Assembly (NCBI GenBank): GCA_022736495.1 | Contig: DZCR01000083.1 | Location: 1-14,482, forward strand | Length of the DNA stretch: 14,482 nucleotides | Source: Desulfobacca acetoxidans | GTDB taxonomy: Bacteria > Desulfobacterota > Desulfobaccia > Desulfobaccales > 0-14-0-80-60-11 | Direction of reading: 5' to 3' | Shown: positions 6,195 through 13,563 of the stretch, piece by piece | How positions within the stretch are numbered: the stretch's first letter is position 1 | How the letters are laid out: the number at the start of each line of letters is the position of its first letter | Notes under the pieces: generated by a model | The model's input: the letters and a program-made list of their open reading frames with translations, nothing else | What the model was told of the DNA's origin: nothing | Database searches by the model: none | Translations under genes and position numbers: made by a program

Positions 6195-7598
6195 TCATTG
6201 AGCCCGCCTGGCGCTTTCCTCTCCGCCTTGGTCGTTGGTGAACCTGCCCTTGGGGTAAACGTTGCGCGGGTTCCAGAACATCCAGCCGCTGGCGCCAAAC
6301 TTGTCCGCGGCCTTGATCTGGGTCAGCATCCGGGCTTCGGCAAAGTCGCCGCCGCGGAAGGCGTAATCGCGAAACGCTTGAATCCATGGCCGGAAGCGCA
6401 GGGGAGAGGCGCCGGTGCGCTCCTGGGCGCGCTTTAACGACAGGTAGACAATTTCATAAGGGTGCTGCACCGGGTTGGGGTAGTCGGGGATCCCGAACTG
6501 GAAACCGGAAGGGTACAGCATGGGCGAGACAATGTCCACGGCACTGAGGGCCGCATCGATCTTCTGGCCGATACCGGTATCGTCGAGATTCCACAAGACG
6601 TAACCAAAGATGTCGGCAGACAGCATGACGTTGGTCGGCGCCAGGGCCTGGTGCGCCGCCTTCAAAAAACCGGTAACGGCCTCGGTACGGCTGTCCTGGT
6701 TCGAGGGCTGGGAAAACACGACCCCCTTTTTGTCGGGACACCGGACGTAATCGAATTGAACCTCGTCAAAACCCAGCGCCGCTGCGGCCTTGGCGATGGC
6801 GATGTTGTAATTCCAGACCTCTTTGTTAAAGGGGTCGACCCAACGCAGTTTTTCCCGATCCCGAAATACCGCGCCACCCCGTTTGACGGCCCATTGGGGC
6901 CTGGCCGCAGCCAACGGGTCATCCTTAAAAACCACGATGCGGGCGATGAGGTAGAGCCCCTGTTCCTTCAGGCTCGCCACGAGGGCCGGCATGTCCTTGA
7001 TGAGAATAGTCTTTTGGGCTCCAACTTCTTCCGCCAGGGGAATGTCCACCTTGAAGGGGATAAAGCCGCTGTCCCCTTTCACGTCGATCACCAAGGCGTT
7101 CAGGTTGTTCAGGCGAATGGCCTCCAGCGCGGCCTCCCGTATTTTTTTACTGGCAGTTCCATAAACGGTAAGGTAGAGGGCCTTGACCTGGAAAGGGGTC
7201 AGGGCAATCTCGGCGTTGGGTTTTGTGAGGTCCGAGAGGGCGACGTCCTGTCTGGCATAACCCGGGGCCCGCAGTCTGAGTTTCTCCCCGGTGCCGTCCA
7301 TATGGAAAACCCCGTCTTTATCGGTGCGCACCACGGTATCACCCAGGGTGACCAGAGCCCCTGCGATGGGTTCCTTGGTTTTGGCGTCGATAACTTTGCC
7401 GTTATAGGCTTTGGCCGGGGCCGCGACCGGTTTTTGGGGATCGCCCTCTGCGCCCTTCCCCGCTTGGCCAGGGGCTGCGACAGCCGCAGGCTGCCCGGTT
7501 TGGCTGTCAGTGGCCGGCCCGCCGGCGGCCAGGGCCTGCATGGTAACCGCCAGGGATCCCGCCAGGACGAGTACATACACGCAGAGTCGCTTCTTCAT
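6195..7598 (-). CDS. Secreted putative glycoside hydrolase (DUF4015) with N-terminal carboxypeptidase-regulatory-like domain
   Basis: The 467-residue protein has a Sec signal (MKKRLCVYVLVLAGSL..., AxA cleavage near 25), an Ala/Pro/Gln-rich linker (about 28-62) and a beta-sandwich of the carboxypeptidase-regulatory type (about 64-132, GKVIDAKTKEPIAGALV). A TIM barrel of the DUF4015 putative glycosidase type follows (about 137-450). Its landmarks are VKALYLTVYG, NALVIDVKGDSG, YLIARIVVFKD, LGFDEVQFDYVRCP (candidate acidic residues Asp278, Glu279, Asp283), SADIFGY and DIVSPMLYPS. The substrate is unknown but is probably a surface polysaccharide. ATG 7598 is chosen over an in-frame TTG at 7613 because it begins the signal peptide and follows GGGGGAGG. 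It lies 61 bases after a polysaccharide deacetylase gene on the same strand, probably co-transcribed. Confidence 0.85.
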   Translation of the reverse strand: MKKRLCVYVLVLAGSLAVTMQALAAGGPATDSQTGQPAAVAAPGQAGKGAEGDPQKPVAAPAKAYNGKVIDAKTKEPIAGALVTLGDTVVRTDKDGVFHMDGTGEKLRLRAPGYARQDVALSDLTKPNAEIALTPFQVKALYLTVYGTASKKIREAALEAIRLNNLNALVIDVKGDSGFIPFKVDIPLAEEVGAQKTILIKDMPALVASLKEQGLYLIARIVVFKDDPLAAARPQWAVKRGGAVFRDREKLRWVDPFNKEVWNYNIAIAKAAAALGFDEVQFDYVRCPDKKGVVFSQPSNQDSRTEAVTGFLKAAHQALAPTNVMLSADIFGYVLWNLDDTGIGQKIDAALSAVDIVSPMLYPSGFQFGIPDYPNPVQHPYEIVYLSLKRAQERTGASPLRFRPWIQAFRDYAFRGGDFAEARMLTQIKAADKFGASGWMFWNPRNVYPKGRFTNDQGGEESARRAQ

Positions 7599-7659
7599 GC
7601 CTCCCCCTTCCAACCTTATCCCAACTAAACCGGTCGCGCCTGGCTACCGGGTAATCTTC

Positions 7660-8460
7660 TCAATACGTCTTATGCCCCTTTTCCTGGGCGTGGCCGGTGA
7701 CGATGGCTTCAAACCTTTGAGGGTTGTCGGCGTTGACCATCAGGTAGCGGGGCAATGCCATAAGGTCTTCAGATTTAGTGACATTGCGGCGATCGATGCT
7801 GAAGGCCACCACATAACCCGCCTTGGCGGCGGCGTCTTCCAATTCTTTGTCATAGATGCCGAAGGGCCAGGCCAGCATGTCCACCTTGGTGCCGAACCTT
7901 TTTTCCAGCACGGCCTTGGACGTGACGAGCTGCTTGTCCAAATCCTTCTGGAATTCGGCTGGGGTCATTTTCTTCTTATCCTTCTTGAAATTGGGATGCC
8001 AGAAGGTGTGCCCCTGCAGGTCGAACAGGCCGGTTTCCTGCAGTTTTTTTAACTGGTCCCAGGTCATGGCATAGGAAGCGTTGGAAATGCACGACGGATA
8101 GATGAACAGGGTCACGGGTATATTATATTTGCGCACCAGGGGCAGCATGTCGCTATAGACCGACTTGTGGCCGTCATCCGTCACGATCACCACCGATTTG
8201 GGGGGCGGGGCCGGACCTTCGCCGCGCACGTAGTTTACCAGCGTCTTCAGCGGGATGACCGTGTATTGGTGGTCCTTAAGCCACTGGAGCTGCGCAGCAA
8301 ACACCTTGGTGGTCGTGGTCATGCCGTCGGCCACCGTCGGGCCGAACCTGTGGTAGAGCAAAATCGGAACGCTGACCTGATCGTCGGCGGCTGCCGCGGG
8401 CCAGCAGAAACACAGGGCCAGGAGGGTAATTCCGGCCAGAACACGAAGCATGCGAGTCAT
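7660..8460 (-). CDS. Secreted polysaccharide deacetylase (PgaB/IcaB-like, CE4)
   Basis: This 266-residue protein has a Sec signal (cleavage near PAAAA, 21-25) and a NodB/CE4 domain. LLYHRFGP (34-41) is the typical opening of the PgaB/IcaB branch. Motif 1 is TDDGH (Asp95, Asp96; usually FDDGY). Motif 2 is HTFWH (His151 and His155, metal ligands with Asp96). Motif 3 is WPFG (198-201). The family removes N-acetyl groups from polysaccharides such as poly-N-acetylglucosamine in the periplasm or at the surface. It lacks the C-terminal glycosidase domain of PgaB, but the next gene downstream is a separate glycosidase-like protein. The ATG at 8460 is preceded by TAGGA at about 10 bases. The domain is certain; the natural substrate is not. 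Confidence 0.88.
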   Translation of the reverse strand: MTRMLRVLAGITLLALCFCWPAAAADDQVSVPILLYHRFGPTVADGMTTTTKVFAAQLQWLKDHQYTVIPLKTLVNYVRGEGPAPPPKSVVIVTDDGHKSVYSDMLPLVRKYNIPVTLFIYPSCISNASYAMTWDQLKKLQETGLFDLQGHTFWHPNFKKDKKKMTPAEFQKDLDKQLVTSKAVLEKRFGTKVDMLAWPFGIYDKELEDAAAKAGYVVAFSIDRRNVTKSEDLMALPRYLMVNADNPQRFEAIVTGHAQEKGHKTY

Positions 8461-8723
8461 GGGCTATTTTCCTATTTATTTCATATTGTTGTTGTTAACG
8501 CTTCCGGGTTTTACTTTTGTCCGGAGGCCATGGAGTTGCCGCGGCACCAGAACTGCGCACCTCATGGATCGGACTGCACGTCCGCCTAGTTCAGAGATGC
8601 ATTTTCAAGTCGGCCGCTACAGAATGAAACCTCCCCCGAGGATTGCTGAAAGATACTATAATCGGTTTATAAATTCAACGGTCAACGCCGGGTGGCCTGA
8701 AAATAGGCAAAATCCGCCCCAGA
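8461..8723 (-). promoter_or_regulatory. Intergenic region with candidate promoter and long GC-rich leader
   Basis: On the minus strand TTGACC (8680-8685) and TATAGT (8655-8660) are 19 bases apart, slightly long for a sigma-70 promoter. This would start the deacetylase-hydrolase transcript near 8648 and leave a leader of about 190 nt. The leader contains several short inverted repeats: GGAC...GTCC around gtgca, the palindrome TGCCGCGGCA, and CCATG...CATGG. It could be structured, but it matches no riboswitch consensus I know. No convincing terminator for the upstream spmB gene is seen. Confidence 0.3.
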
Positions 8724-9251
8724 TCAGAACATTAACTTTACCAGGGCGATGGCGACGACTATGCCGACGAAATCAGCAGTAAGACACACCGGGACCAGAT
8801 ATTTTGTTTTCTTGATGCCTACGGCCCCCAGATAAACCGCTAGAACGTAAAACGTGGTTTCGGCGCTGCCCATAATAACCGCCGCAGCTACGCTGCCCAG
8901 GGAGTCGGGTCCGGAAGATTTGAGAATCTCCGTAAAAATGCCCAGGGAAGCCGCGTTGGAAAACGGTTTCACGATGGCAATGGAAAAGACCTCCGGCGGG
9001 ATCTGGAGCGGACCGGAAAATACCGAAAAAATTCTTTTGAGAAAATCGTGGGCGCCTGAGGCTTCGAAGGTCTTCACCACAATAAATATTGCCAAAACAT
9101 AAGGGAAAATCCCTGTTATTATGTCGATCCCCTCTTTAGCTCCCGAAACAAATGAATCATAGACGCGCACTTTTTTGATAAATCCGTAGACTACCGTAAA
9201 GAGTACAAACGTCGGTATGAGATACTGACAGATAAGATTGATTACCTGCAT
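8724..9251 (-). CDS. spmB: SpmB-type nucleoside-recognition/Gate-domain membrane protein
   Basis: This 175-residue polytopic membrane protein matches SpmB of sporulating Firmicutes, about 178 residues. Recognisable blocks are AKEGIDIITGIFPYVLAIF (about 38-56), KPFSNAASLGIFTEILKSSG, and GSAETTFYVLAVYLGAVGIK. Helices are near 8-25, 45-63, 105-115, 128-148 and 152-172. SpmB and SpmA belong to the nucleoside-recognition (Gate) superfamily. In Bacillus they are needed for spore-core dehydration; in non-sporulating bacteria their job is unknown, and transport is a guess. The ATG lies one base after the spmA stop, and its ribosome site AGGAGAG sits inside spmA, so the two are translationally coupled. 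Confidence 0.88.
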   Translation of the reverse strand: MQVINLICQYLIPTFVLFTVVYGFIKKVRVYDSFVSGAKEGIDIITGIFPYVLAIFIVVKTFEASGAHDFLKRIFSVFSGPLQIPPEVFSIAIVKPFSNAASLGIFTEILKSSGPDSLGSVAAAVIMGSAETTFYVLAVYLGAVGIKKTKYLVPVCLTADFVGIVVAIALVKLMF

Positions 9252-9252
9252 T

Positions 9253-9837
9253 TTATGCGGCTCTCCTGCTTAACTTCTTGAACAAAAAAAGTATGCCCAC
9301 CGCAATTGCCGAAGATATTACCGTAGAAATAATGGTTGGCACCACAATAATATTCGGATTGTGAGAGCCGTAACTGGCCAGCAAGCCGATTACTGTAAAA
9401 GGCACTATCTGGATGCTCGAGGTATTGATGACGATAAAAAGCATCATTTCGAAGGTTATGGTCTCGGGCTTATCATTCAGGGTCTGAAGCTCTTCCATGG
9501 CCTTGATCCCCAGGGGCGTGGCCGCATTGCCCAGCCCAAACAGATTTGCCAGGAGGTTAAGAGTTATGGAAGTGATGGCGGGATGGCCTCGGGGAATGTT
9601 CCTGAATAGCAGAGAAATGGCACCCCCAAAGAAATTGGAGAGCTTATAGATCAGGCCGGAATCTTCCAGGATTTTGGTGAGTCCCAACCACAAGGACAGG
9701 ATACCCACCAGGTAGATGCAAACTTCCACCGCGGCCTTGCCGGCCTCAAACATGGCTTTGGTAAACTCGTCAATCTTGCCGCTCACGGCGGAAAACAGGA
9801 CGCTGATGCAGATGACCACGAGCCAGATGGCGTTCAT
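9253..9837 (-). CDS. spmA: SpmA-type nucleoside-recognition/Gate-domain membrane protein
   Basis: This 194-residue protein matches SpmA, about 196 residues in Bacillus. It has an N-terminal helix (4-20), then FTKAMFEAGKAAVEVCIYLVGILSLWLG, and the signature LNLLANLFGLGNAATPLGIKAMEEL. INTSSIQIVPFTVIGL follows, and a last helix is near 165-187. The ATG at 9837 follows AAGGGGG. It lies 67 bases downstream of rmlA and one base before spmB. The superfamily often occurs in proteobacteria as a single fused protein; here it is split as in Firmicutes. Identity is clear, cellular role unknown. Confidence 0.88.
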   Translation of the reverse strand: MNAIWLVVICISVLFSAVSGKIDEFTKAMFEAGKAAVEVCIYLVGILSLWLGLTKILEDSGLIYKLSNFFGGAISLLFRNIPRGHPAITSITLNLLANLFGLGNAATPLGIKAMEELQTLNDKPETITFEMMLFIVINTSSIQIVPFTVIGLLASYGSHNPNIIVVPTIISTVISSAIAVGILFLFKKLSRRAA

Positions 9838-9904
9838 CCATTCCCCCTTAGCTTTCCCGGATAGAGATCGTGAGCATGACGCCCCGCGCGCCCCATAAAT
9901 CGCC

Positions 9905-10843
9905 TCATTCCGATAAGACCTTTAACAAGTATTGCCCATAGCCATTCTTCGCCAGAGGTTCGGCCAACCGGTGCAATTGCGCGGCATCGATAAAACCCAG
10001 GCGGAACGCAATTTCCTCAATGCAGGCGATCTTGAGGCCCTGGCGTTTTTCAATGGTCTCGATGAACGTGGAGGCCTCCAGAAGAGATTCGTGGGTGCCC
10101 GTATCCAGCCAGGCGAAACCCCTACCCAAAACCTCCACGCGGAGTTCGCCCCGGTTCAGATAGACTTTATTGACGTCGGTAATTTCCAATTCTCCCCGGC
10201 TGGATGGCTGCAAGTGCGCGGCGATTTCCACCACCTGATTGTCATAGAAATAGAGGCCGGCCACGGCAACGTTCGATCGGGGGCGGGGGGGCTTTTCCAC
10301 GATATCCAGAACCTTGCAGGAGGCGTCGAATTCAACCACGCCATACCTTTCCGGATCTTTGACCCAGTAGCCGAACACCAAACCCCCTGCGGCCAACTGC
10401 ACGGCTTGGTGCAGGATGTCGTCAAAGCCGTGGCCGTAAAAGATATTGTCTCCTAAAATGAGGCAGACGCGGTCGCCGCCGATGAATTCCCGGCCGATAA
10501 TGAAGGCCTGGGCCAAGCCTTCGGGGCGGGGTTGTTCCGCATAACTGAAGCGCAAGCCCAATTGCGCCCCGTCTCCCAGGAGAATCCGGTATCTGGGCAA
10601 GTCCTCCGGGGTGGAGATGATGAGAATGTCCCGGATGCCCGCCTGCATGAGGACGGACAGCGGGTAATAAATCATGGGCTTGTCATAGATGGGCAGGAGT
10701 TGTTTACTCACCACTTTGGTAACGGGATAAAGTCGGGTTCCCGCGCCTCCGGCCAAGATGATGCCCTTCCACCCCGGGGCGCCAAATTCACCTGCTGGCT
10801 TGCTCAATTGACAACCGTCGCCTTTGCGCATAGTTTGTTCCAT
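9905..10843 (-). CDS. rmlA: Glucose-1-phosphate thymidylyltransferase (RmlA/RfbA)
   Basis: RmlA joins dTTP and glucose-1-phosphate to make dTDP-glucose, the first step to dTDP-L-rhamnose and related sugars. The nucleotide-binding loop is [11 protein letters not shown] (32-42), followed by [22 protein letters not shown] carries the Mg-binding Asp132, and EKP, the GEL(E)ITD block and [13 protein letters not shown] are all present. The protein has 312 residues, about 20 more than usual because of a non-conserved N-terminal extension (1-24). A second ATG at codon 5 (10831) has AGGA upstream at 11 bases; neither start has a strong ribosome site. No rmlB, rmlC or rmlD is nearby. It probably heads a transcript with spmA and spmB, although they have no obvious functional link. 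Confidence 0.93.
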   Translation of the reverse strand: MEQTMRKGDGCQLSKPAGEFGAPGWKGIILAGGAGTRLYPVTKVVSKQLLPIYDKPMIYYPLSVLMQAGIRDILIISTPEDLPRYRILLGDGAQLGLRFSYAEQPRPEGLAQAFIIGREFIGGDRVCLILGDNIFYGHGFDDILHQAVQLAAGGLVFGYWVKDPERYGVVEFDASCKVLDIVEKPPRPRSNVAVAGLYFYDNQVVEIAAHLQPSSRGELEITDVNKVYLNRGELRVEVLGRGFAWLDTGTHESLLEASTFIETIEKRQGLKIACIEEIAFRLGFIDAAQLHRLAEPLAKNGYGQYLLKVLSE

Positions 10844-11468
10844 CCTGATAGCTTCTTTGGAGTGGTCAGGGGCCGCGGTGCAATCATACTCCCAGGTCTA
10901 CCTCCCAATCGAGGCCACACCCTCTCGTCTCAACTTTGGGCTTCCCACCGCCTCCCACGTTATTATGCACCGTGACAACCAAAAAATCAGGTATTTTTTC
11001 CCGGCTGCGCCAGTTCTGGACCTGAACTCTCCAACATGCGGCCGGCTATTTGTGATGCACTGATAGTTTTATCCGTACAAGGTATCCAATCCTTAAAAAT
11101 CTTTAACCCAGTGAAACAGCTATGAAGACAACGGGGAGCCGAGCTGAAAAATCCGGTGGCAGGCAATGACAAATTACATCTCCCAAAAAGGTTGTATCAT
11201 TCTTGTAAAGATATTGTGACATGAGTGATGATATCAGCAGGCTTATCTTGCCTTCGGCCTCTGCAATTACCTCCCTCTCAAGTAATTAAAATAATCTATA
11301 TCCCAAAAATATTTTTATATTAATTGACAAACTATGGTAAAGGTTAATTTGGGTAATCATTATACTTGCCTGTAATCAGTTTTCGGAAATACGAGTTGCT
11401 TTTTGGATACCGGGACTCTGCACCCCGGTCTCAGCAAACGCAGGAGATCTGAGCACCAAGAGGGGTTT
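10844..11468. promoter_or_regulatory. Long intergenic region between divergent rmlA and histidine kinase genes
   Basis: This 625-base stretch shows no convincing gene. An AT-only inverted repeat, AAAAAAT-CAGGT-ATTTTTT, lies at 10981-10999 on the rmlA side. The part from about 11280 to 11380 is strongly AT-rich and holds TTGACA (11324-11329) and TATACT (11361-11366). These are 31 bases apart, too far for one promoter; TAATTT lies 15 bases after TTGACA. GTAATCA is repeated at 11353 and 11372. Two consecutive hairpins occur in the kinase leader (11409-11429 and 11430-11453). Promoters for both flanking genes should lie here, but none is clear enough to place. Confidence 0.35.
11409..11453 (+). 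other. Two adjacent hairpins in the histidine kinase leader
   Basis: ACCGGG (11409-11414) pairs with CCCGGT (11424-11429). Directly after it, CTCAG (11430-11434) pairs with CTGAG (11449-11453). They end a few bases before the ribosome site AGAGGGG. They may influence translation or RNA stability. This is direct sequence observation; function is speculative. Confidence 0.3.
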
Positions 11469-13412
11469 ATGGCAACAGAGAAGAGACCTCTCAACCAGGA
11501 TCCAAGCCTTCAAGAGAGGGTGTTGTCGGCATTCATGGAGCAGATGCCCAGCGTCGCCGTCATCAAGGACCTTGAGGGGCGCTACCTCTTTGCCAATCAG
11601 GCCTGGGAAAAAATTTTTCGCAAGAGCAAGGCTGAGTGGCTGGGGAAAACCGCGGAGGAGCTATGGCCTCCCGATGTTGTGGCGAAATTTAACGAGCATG
11701 ACCAGATTGTCCTCACGAGCAGGGAACCGTTGGTATCCGTGGGCACCTTGCGTCATGACGGCGAAACCCACCACTGGGTCTCCTACAGATTTCCCATCGC
11801 CGATGCCCAGGGGCAAATGGCCATGATCGGCGTCAATGCCATCGACATCACCGAGCATATCCAAACCCAAACACGGCTGGAACATTGGCTGGAATCCAGC
11901 CCAACGGTTATATATACCCGCGAGCCCCGGGGGGATTTTGCCGTCACCTACATCAGTCAAAACATCCAGACGCTGATGGGTTGGGAGCCCCAGCAATTCC
12001 TGGAAGCCCCCCGTTTCTGGATCAATCATATTCACCCCGAAGACCAGCCCCGGATACTTGAACAGTTGGCCCTCCCCTGGCCGGATGACCACCAGAGCCA
12101 GGAATACCGAATCCAGGCCCAGGATGGCGCCTACCACTGGATGCATGATTCCTTCAAGATGGTCCGGGACCGGAACGGCAACCCGGTGCAAATCGCCGGG
12201 GGCTGGATCGATATCTCGGAGTGCAAAGCCCTGGAGGTCCAACTCAGACAGGCCCAAAAGCTTGAAGCGGTGGGACGTCTGGCTGGGGGCGTAGCTCATG
12301 ATTTTAATAACCTCCTGATGGCTATCATGGGCTATGGCGAGCTCCTGAGGAGCAGCCTCTTTCAAGACGACCCCCTTATGCATTATATCGAGGATATCCT
12401 CACGGCCACTGACCGGGCGGCTTCCCTGACTCAACAGCTTCTGGCCTTCAGCCGCCGCCAGATGATACAACCCCAGGTGCTCGACCTCAACCGGGTAGTC
12501 GCTGACCTGGAAAAGATGCTGCGCCGTCTTATGGGGGAACATATCGAACTTGAAATAATTGCCGAACCCGACCTCTGGATGGCGACAGCCGACCCGGGGC
12601 AGCTCGGGCAAATCATCATCAACCTGACGGTCAACGCCCGGGACGCCATGGCCACAGGAGGCCGGCTGACGCTGGCCACCGCCAACTTCGATTACGCCAA
12701 CGGCCACCAAGACCAGGTTGCCCAGGTTCCGCCGGGACATTATGTGAAACTGACGATAGCAGATACCGGGGTTGGGATGGATACGGAGACCCTGACTCAT
12801 ATCTTCGAACCTTTCTTCACGACGAAAGCGCCTGGTCGCGGAACCGGATTGGGGCTCCCCGTGGTGTATGGCATCGTCAGGCAAAATGGCGGTTATTTAG
12901 AAGTAGAAAGCCAGCCCGGGCAAGGCACTGTGTTCAAGATCTATCTGCCCCGCTGCGAAAGCGCGCTGGAGCTTACCAGCGAAAAAATGCCCCTGCGGGC
13001 CAAGTTGGAAGGCTCGGAAACCATCCTCATAGTGGAGGATGAAATGACGCTGCGGACCCTGCTGGGCCGCTTTTTTCGTCTCTATGGCTATGAAGTTTTG
13101 GAGGCCCGGGACGGCGGCGAGGCCTTGTTGATTTGCGCGCAGCATCCGGGGCCCATTCACCTGATGTTGGCCGATGTGGTGATGCCCCGCATGAGTGGCC
13201 GGGAATTGGCCGAGCGTCTGACTCCTTTGCATCCCGAAATGCAGGTCTTTTACATGTCCGGCTACACGGACAGCGATCTGGCTCCTTTCGGCATCCCGGA
13301 ACCGTCAAAAACAATTATTCCGAAACCTTTCAGGCCATTGGACCTGGTAAAAAAAGTGCGGGAGTTCCTGGACACCTCATCAGAAGGGTCGAATAATTCC
13401 TCACTGTCTTAA
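11469..13412 (+). CDS. Soluble hybrid histidine kinase: PAS-PAS-HisKA-HATPase-receiver
   Basis: This 647-residue sensor has no membrane helix or signal peptide. Two PAS domains lie at about 15-130 (ending NAIDITEH) and 137-255 (ending WIDISE). The dimerisation/phosphoacceptor helix has LAGGVAHDFNNLL with His277. The ATPase domain shows the N box NARDAM (Asn389), DTGVGM (Asp432), FEPFFTTK and GRGTGLGLP. A C-terminal receiver (about 517-635) has the acidic pair EDE, phospho-acceptor Asp569, Ser597 and Lys619. The HDFNN variant is typical of hybrid kinases whose attached receiver is the phosphate target or sink. The ATG at 11469 follows AGAGGGG; an in-frame TTG at 11403 is less likely. No DNA-binding output is attached. 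The next gene is another PAS-type sensor, a possible partner. Confidence 0.92.
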   Translation: MATEKRPLNQDPSLQERVLSAFMEQMPSVAVIKDLEGRYLFANQAWEKIFRKSKAEWLGKTAEELWPPDVVAKFNEHDQIVLTSREPLVSVGTLRHDGETHHWVSYRFPIADAQGQMAMIGVNAIDITEHIQTQTRLEHWLESSPTVIYTREPRGDFAVTYISQNIQTLMGWEPQQFLEAPRFWINHIHPEDQPRILEQLALPWPDDHQSQEYRIQAQDGAYHWMHDSFKMVRDRNGNPVQIAGGWIDISECKALEVQLRQAQKLEAVGRLAGGVAHDFNNLLMAIMGYGELLRSSLFQDDPLMHYIEDILTATDRAASLTQQLLAFSRRQMIQPQVLDLNRVVADLEKMLRRLMGEHIELEIIAEPDLWMATADPGQLGQIIINLTVNARDAMATGGRLTLATANFDYANGHQDQVAQVPPGHYVKLTIADTGVGMDTETLTHIFEPFFTTKAPGRGTGLGLPVVYGIVRQNGGYLEVESQPGQGTVFKIYLPRCESALELTSEKMPLRAKLEGSETILIVEDEMTLRTLLGRFFRLYGYEVLEARDGGEALLICAQHPGPIHLMLADVVMPRMSGRELAERLTPLHPEMQVFYMSGYTDSDLAPFGIPEPSKTIIPKPFRPLDLVKKVREFLDTSSEGSNNSSLS

Positions 13413-13563
13413 AGGCTGGCTGACCAGGCAGGCGCGCCGCACTCGAGAGACCCGGCCAGCATAATTTCCCTCGCTATAACCCCCGCAAGTCATCCTTTTG
13501 TAAAGATATATACTACATTTATTTCCAAAATAAATTGCTTTTTTATTGTCATCGGGGTTAATA
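13413..13563 (+). promoter_or_regulatory. Spacer between kinase and PAS/Cys-motif gene with possible promoter
   Basis: GCTGGC and GCCAGC (about 13417-13460) could form a long-looped stem after the kinase stop, followed by ATAATTT; as a terminator it is weak. The AT-rich part from 13496 has TATACT at 13509-13514, a good -10 box, without a recognisable -35 at 17 bases. GGGG at 13554-13557 is a possible ribosome site for a TTG start at 13564. Confidence 0.3.

Noticed and set aside
6462..7628. Long plus-strand open frame (388 codons) opposite the DUF4015 gene
   Set aside because: Antisense shadow of a conserved secreted protein; no ribosome site, no recognisable domain.
8461..8723. Cyclic-di-GMP or other known riboswitch before the deacetylase gene
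   Set aside because: The leader was read for the conserved GEMM, fluoride and preQ1 cores; none matched.
11324..11366. TTGACA and TATACT as one promoter for the histidine kinase
   Set aside because: The spacing is 31 bases, far from the usual 16-18; they may belong to different promoters or be chance.
11661..12884. Long minus-strand open frame (407 codons) opposite the histidine kinase
   Set aside because: It mirrors a clearly conserved kinase; its translation shows no domain and it arises from GC-biased third positions.
11213..13509. Identical 12-mer TTGTAAAGATAT upstream of both sensor genes (11213-11224 and 13498-13509)
   Set aside because: Tempting as a shared regulator site, but several 12-base matches are expected by chance in 14 kb, especially AT-rich ones, and its distance to the two starts differs greatly.
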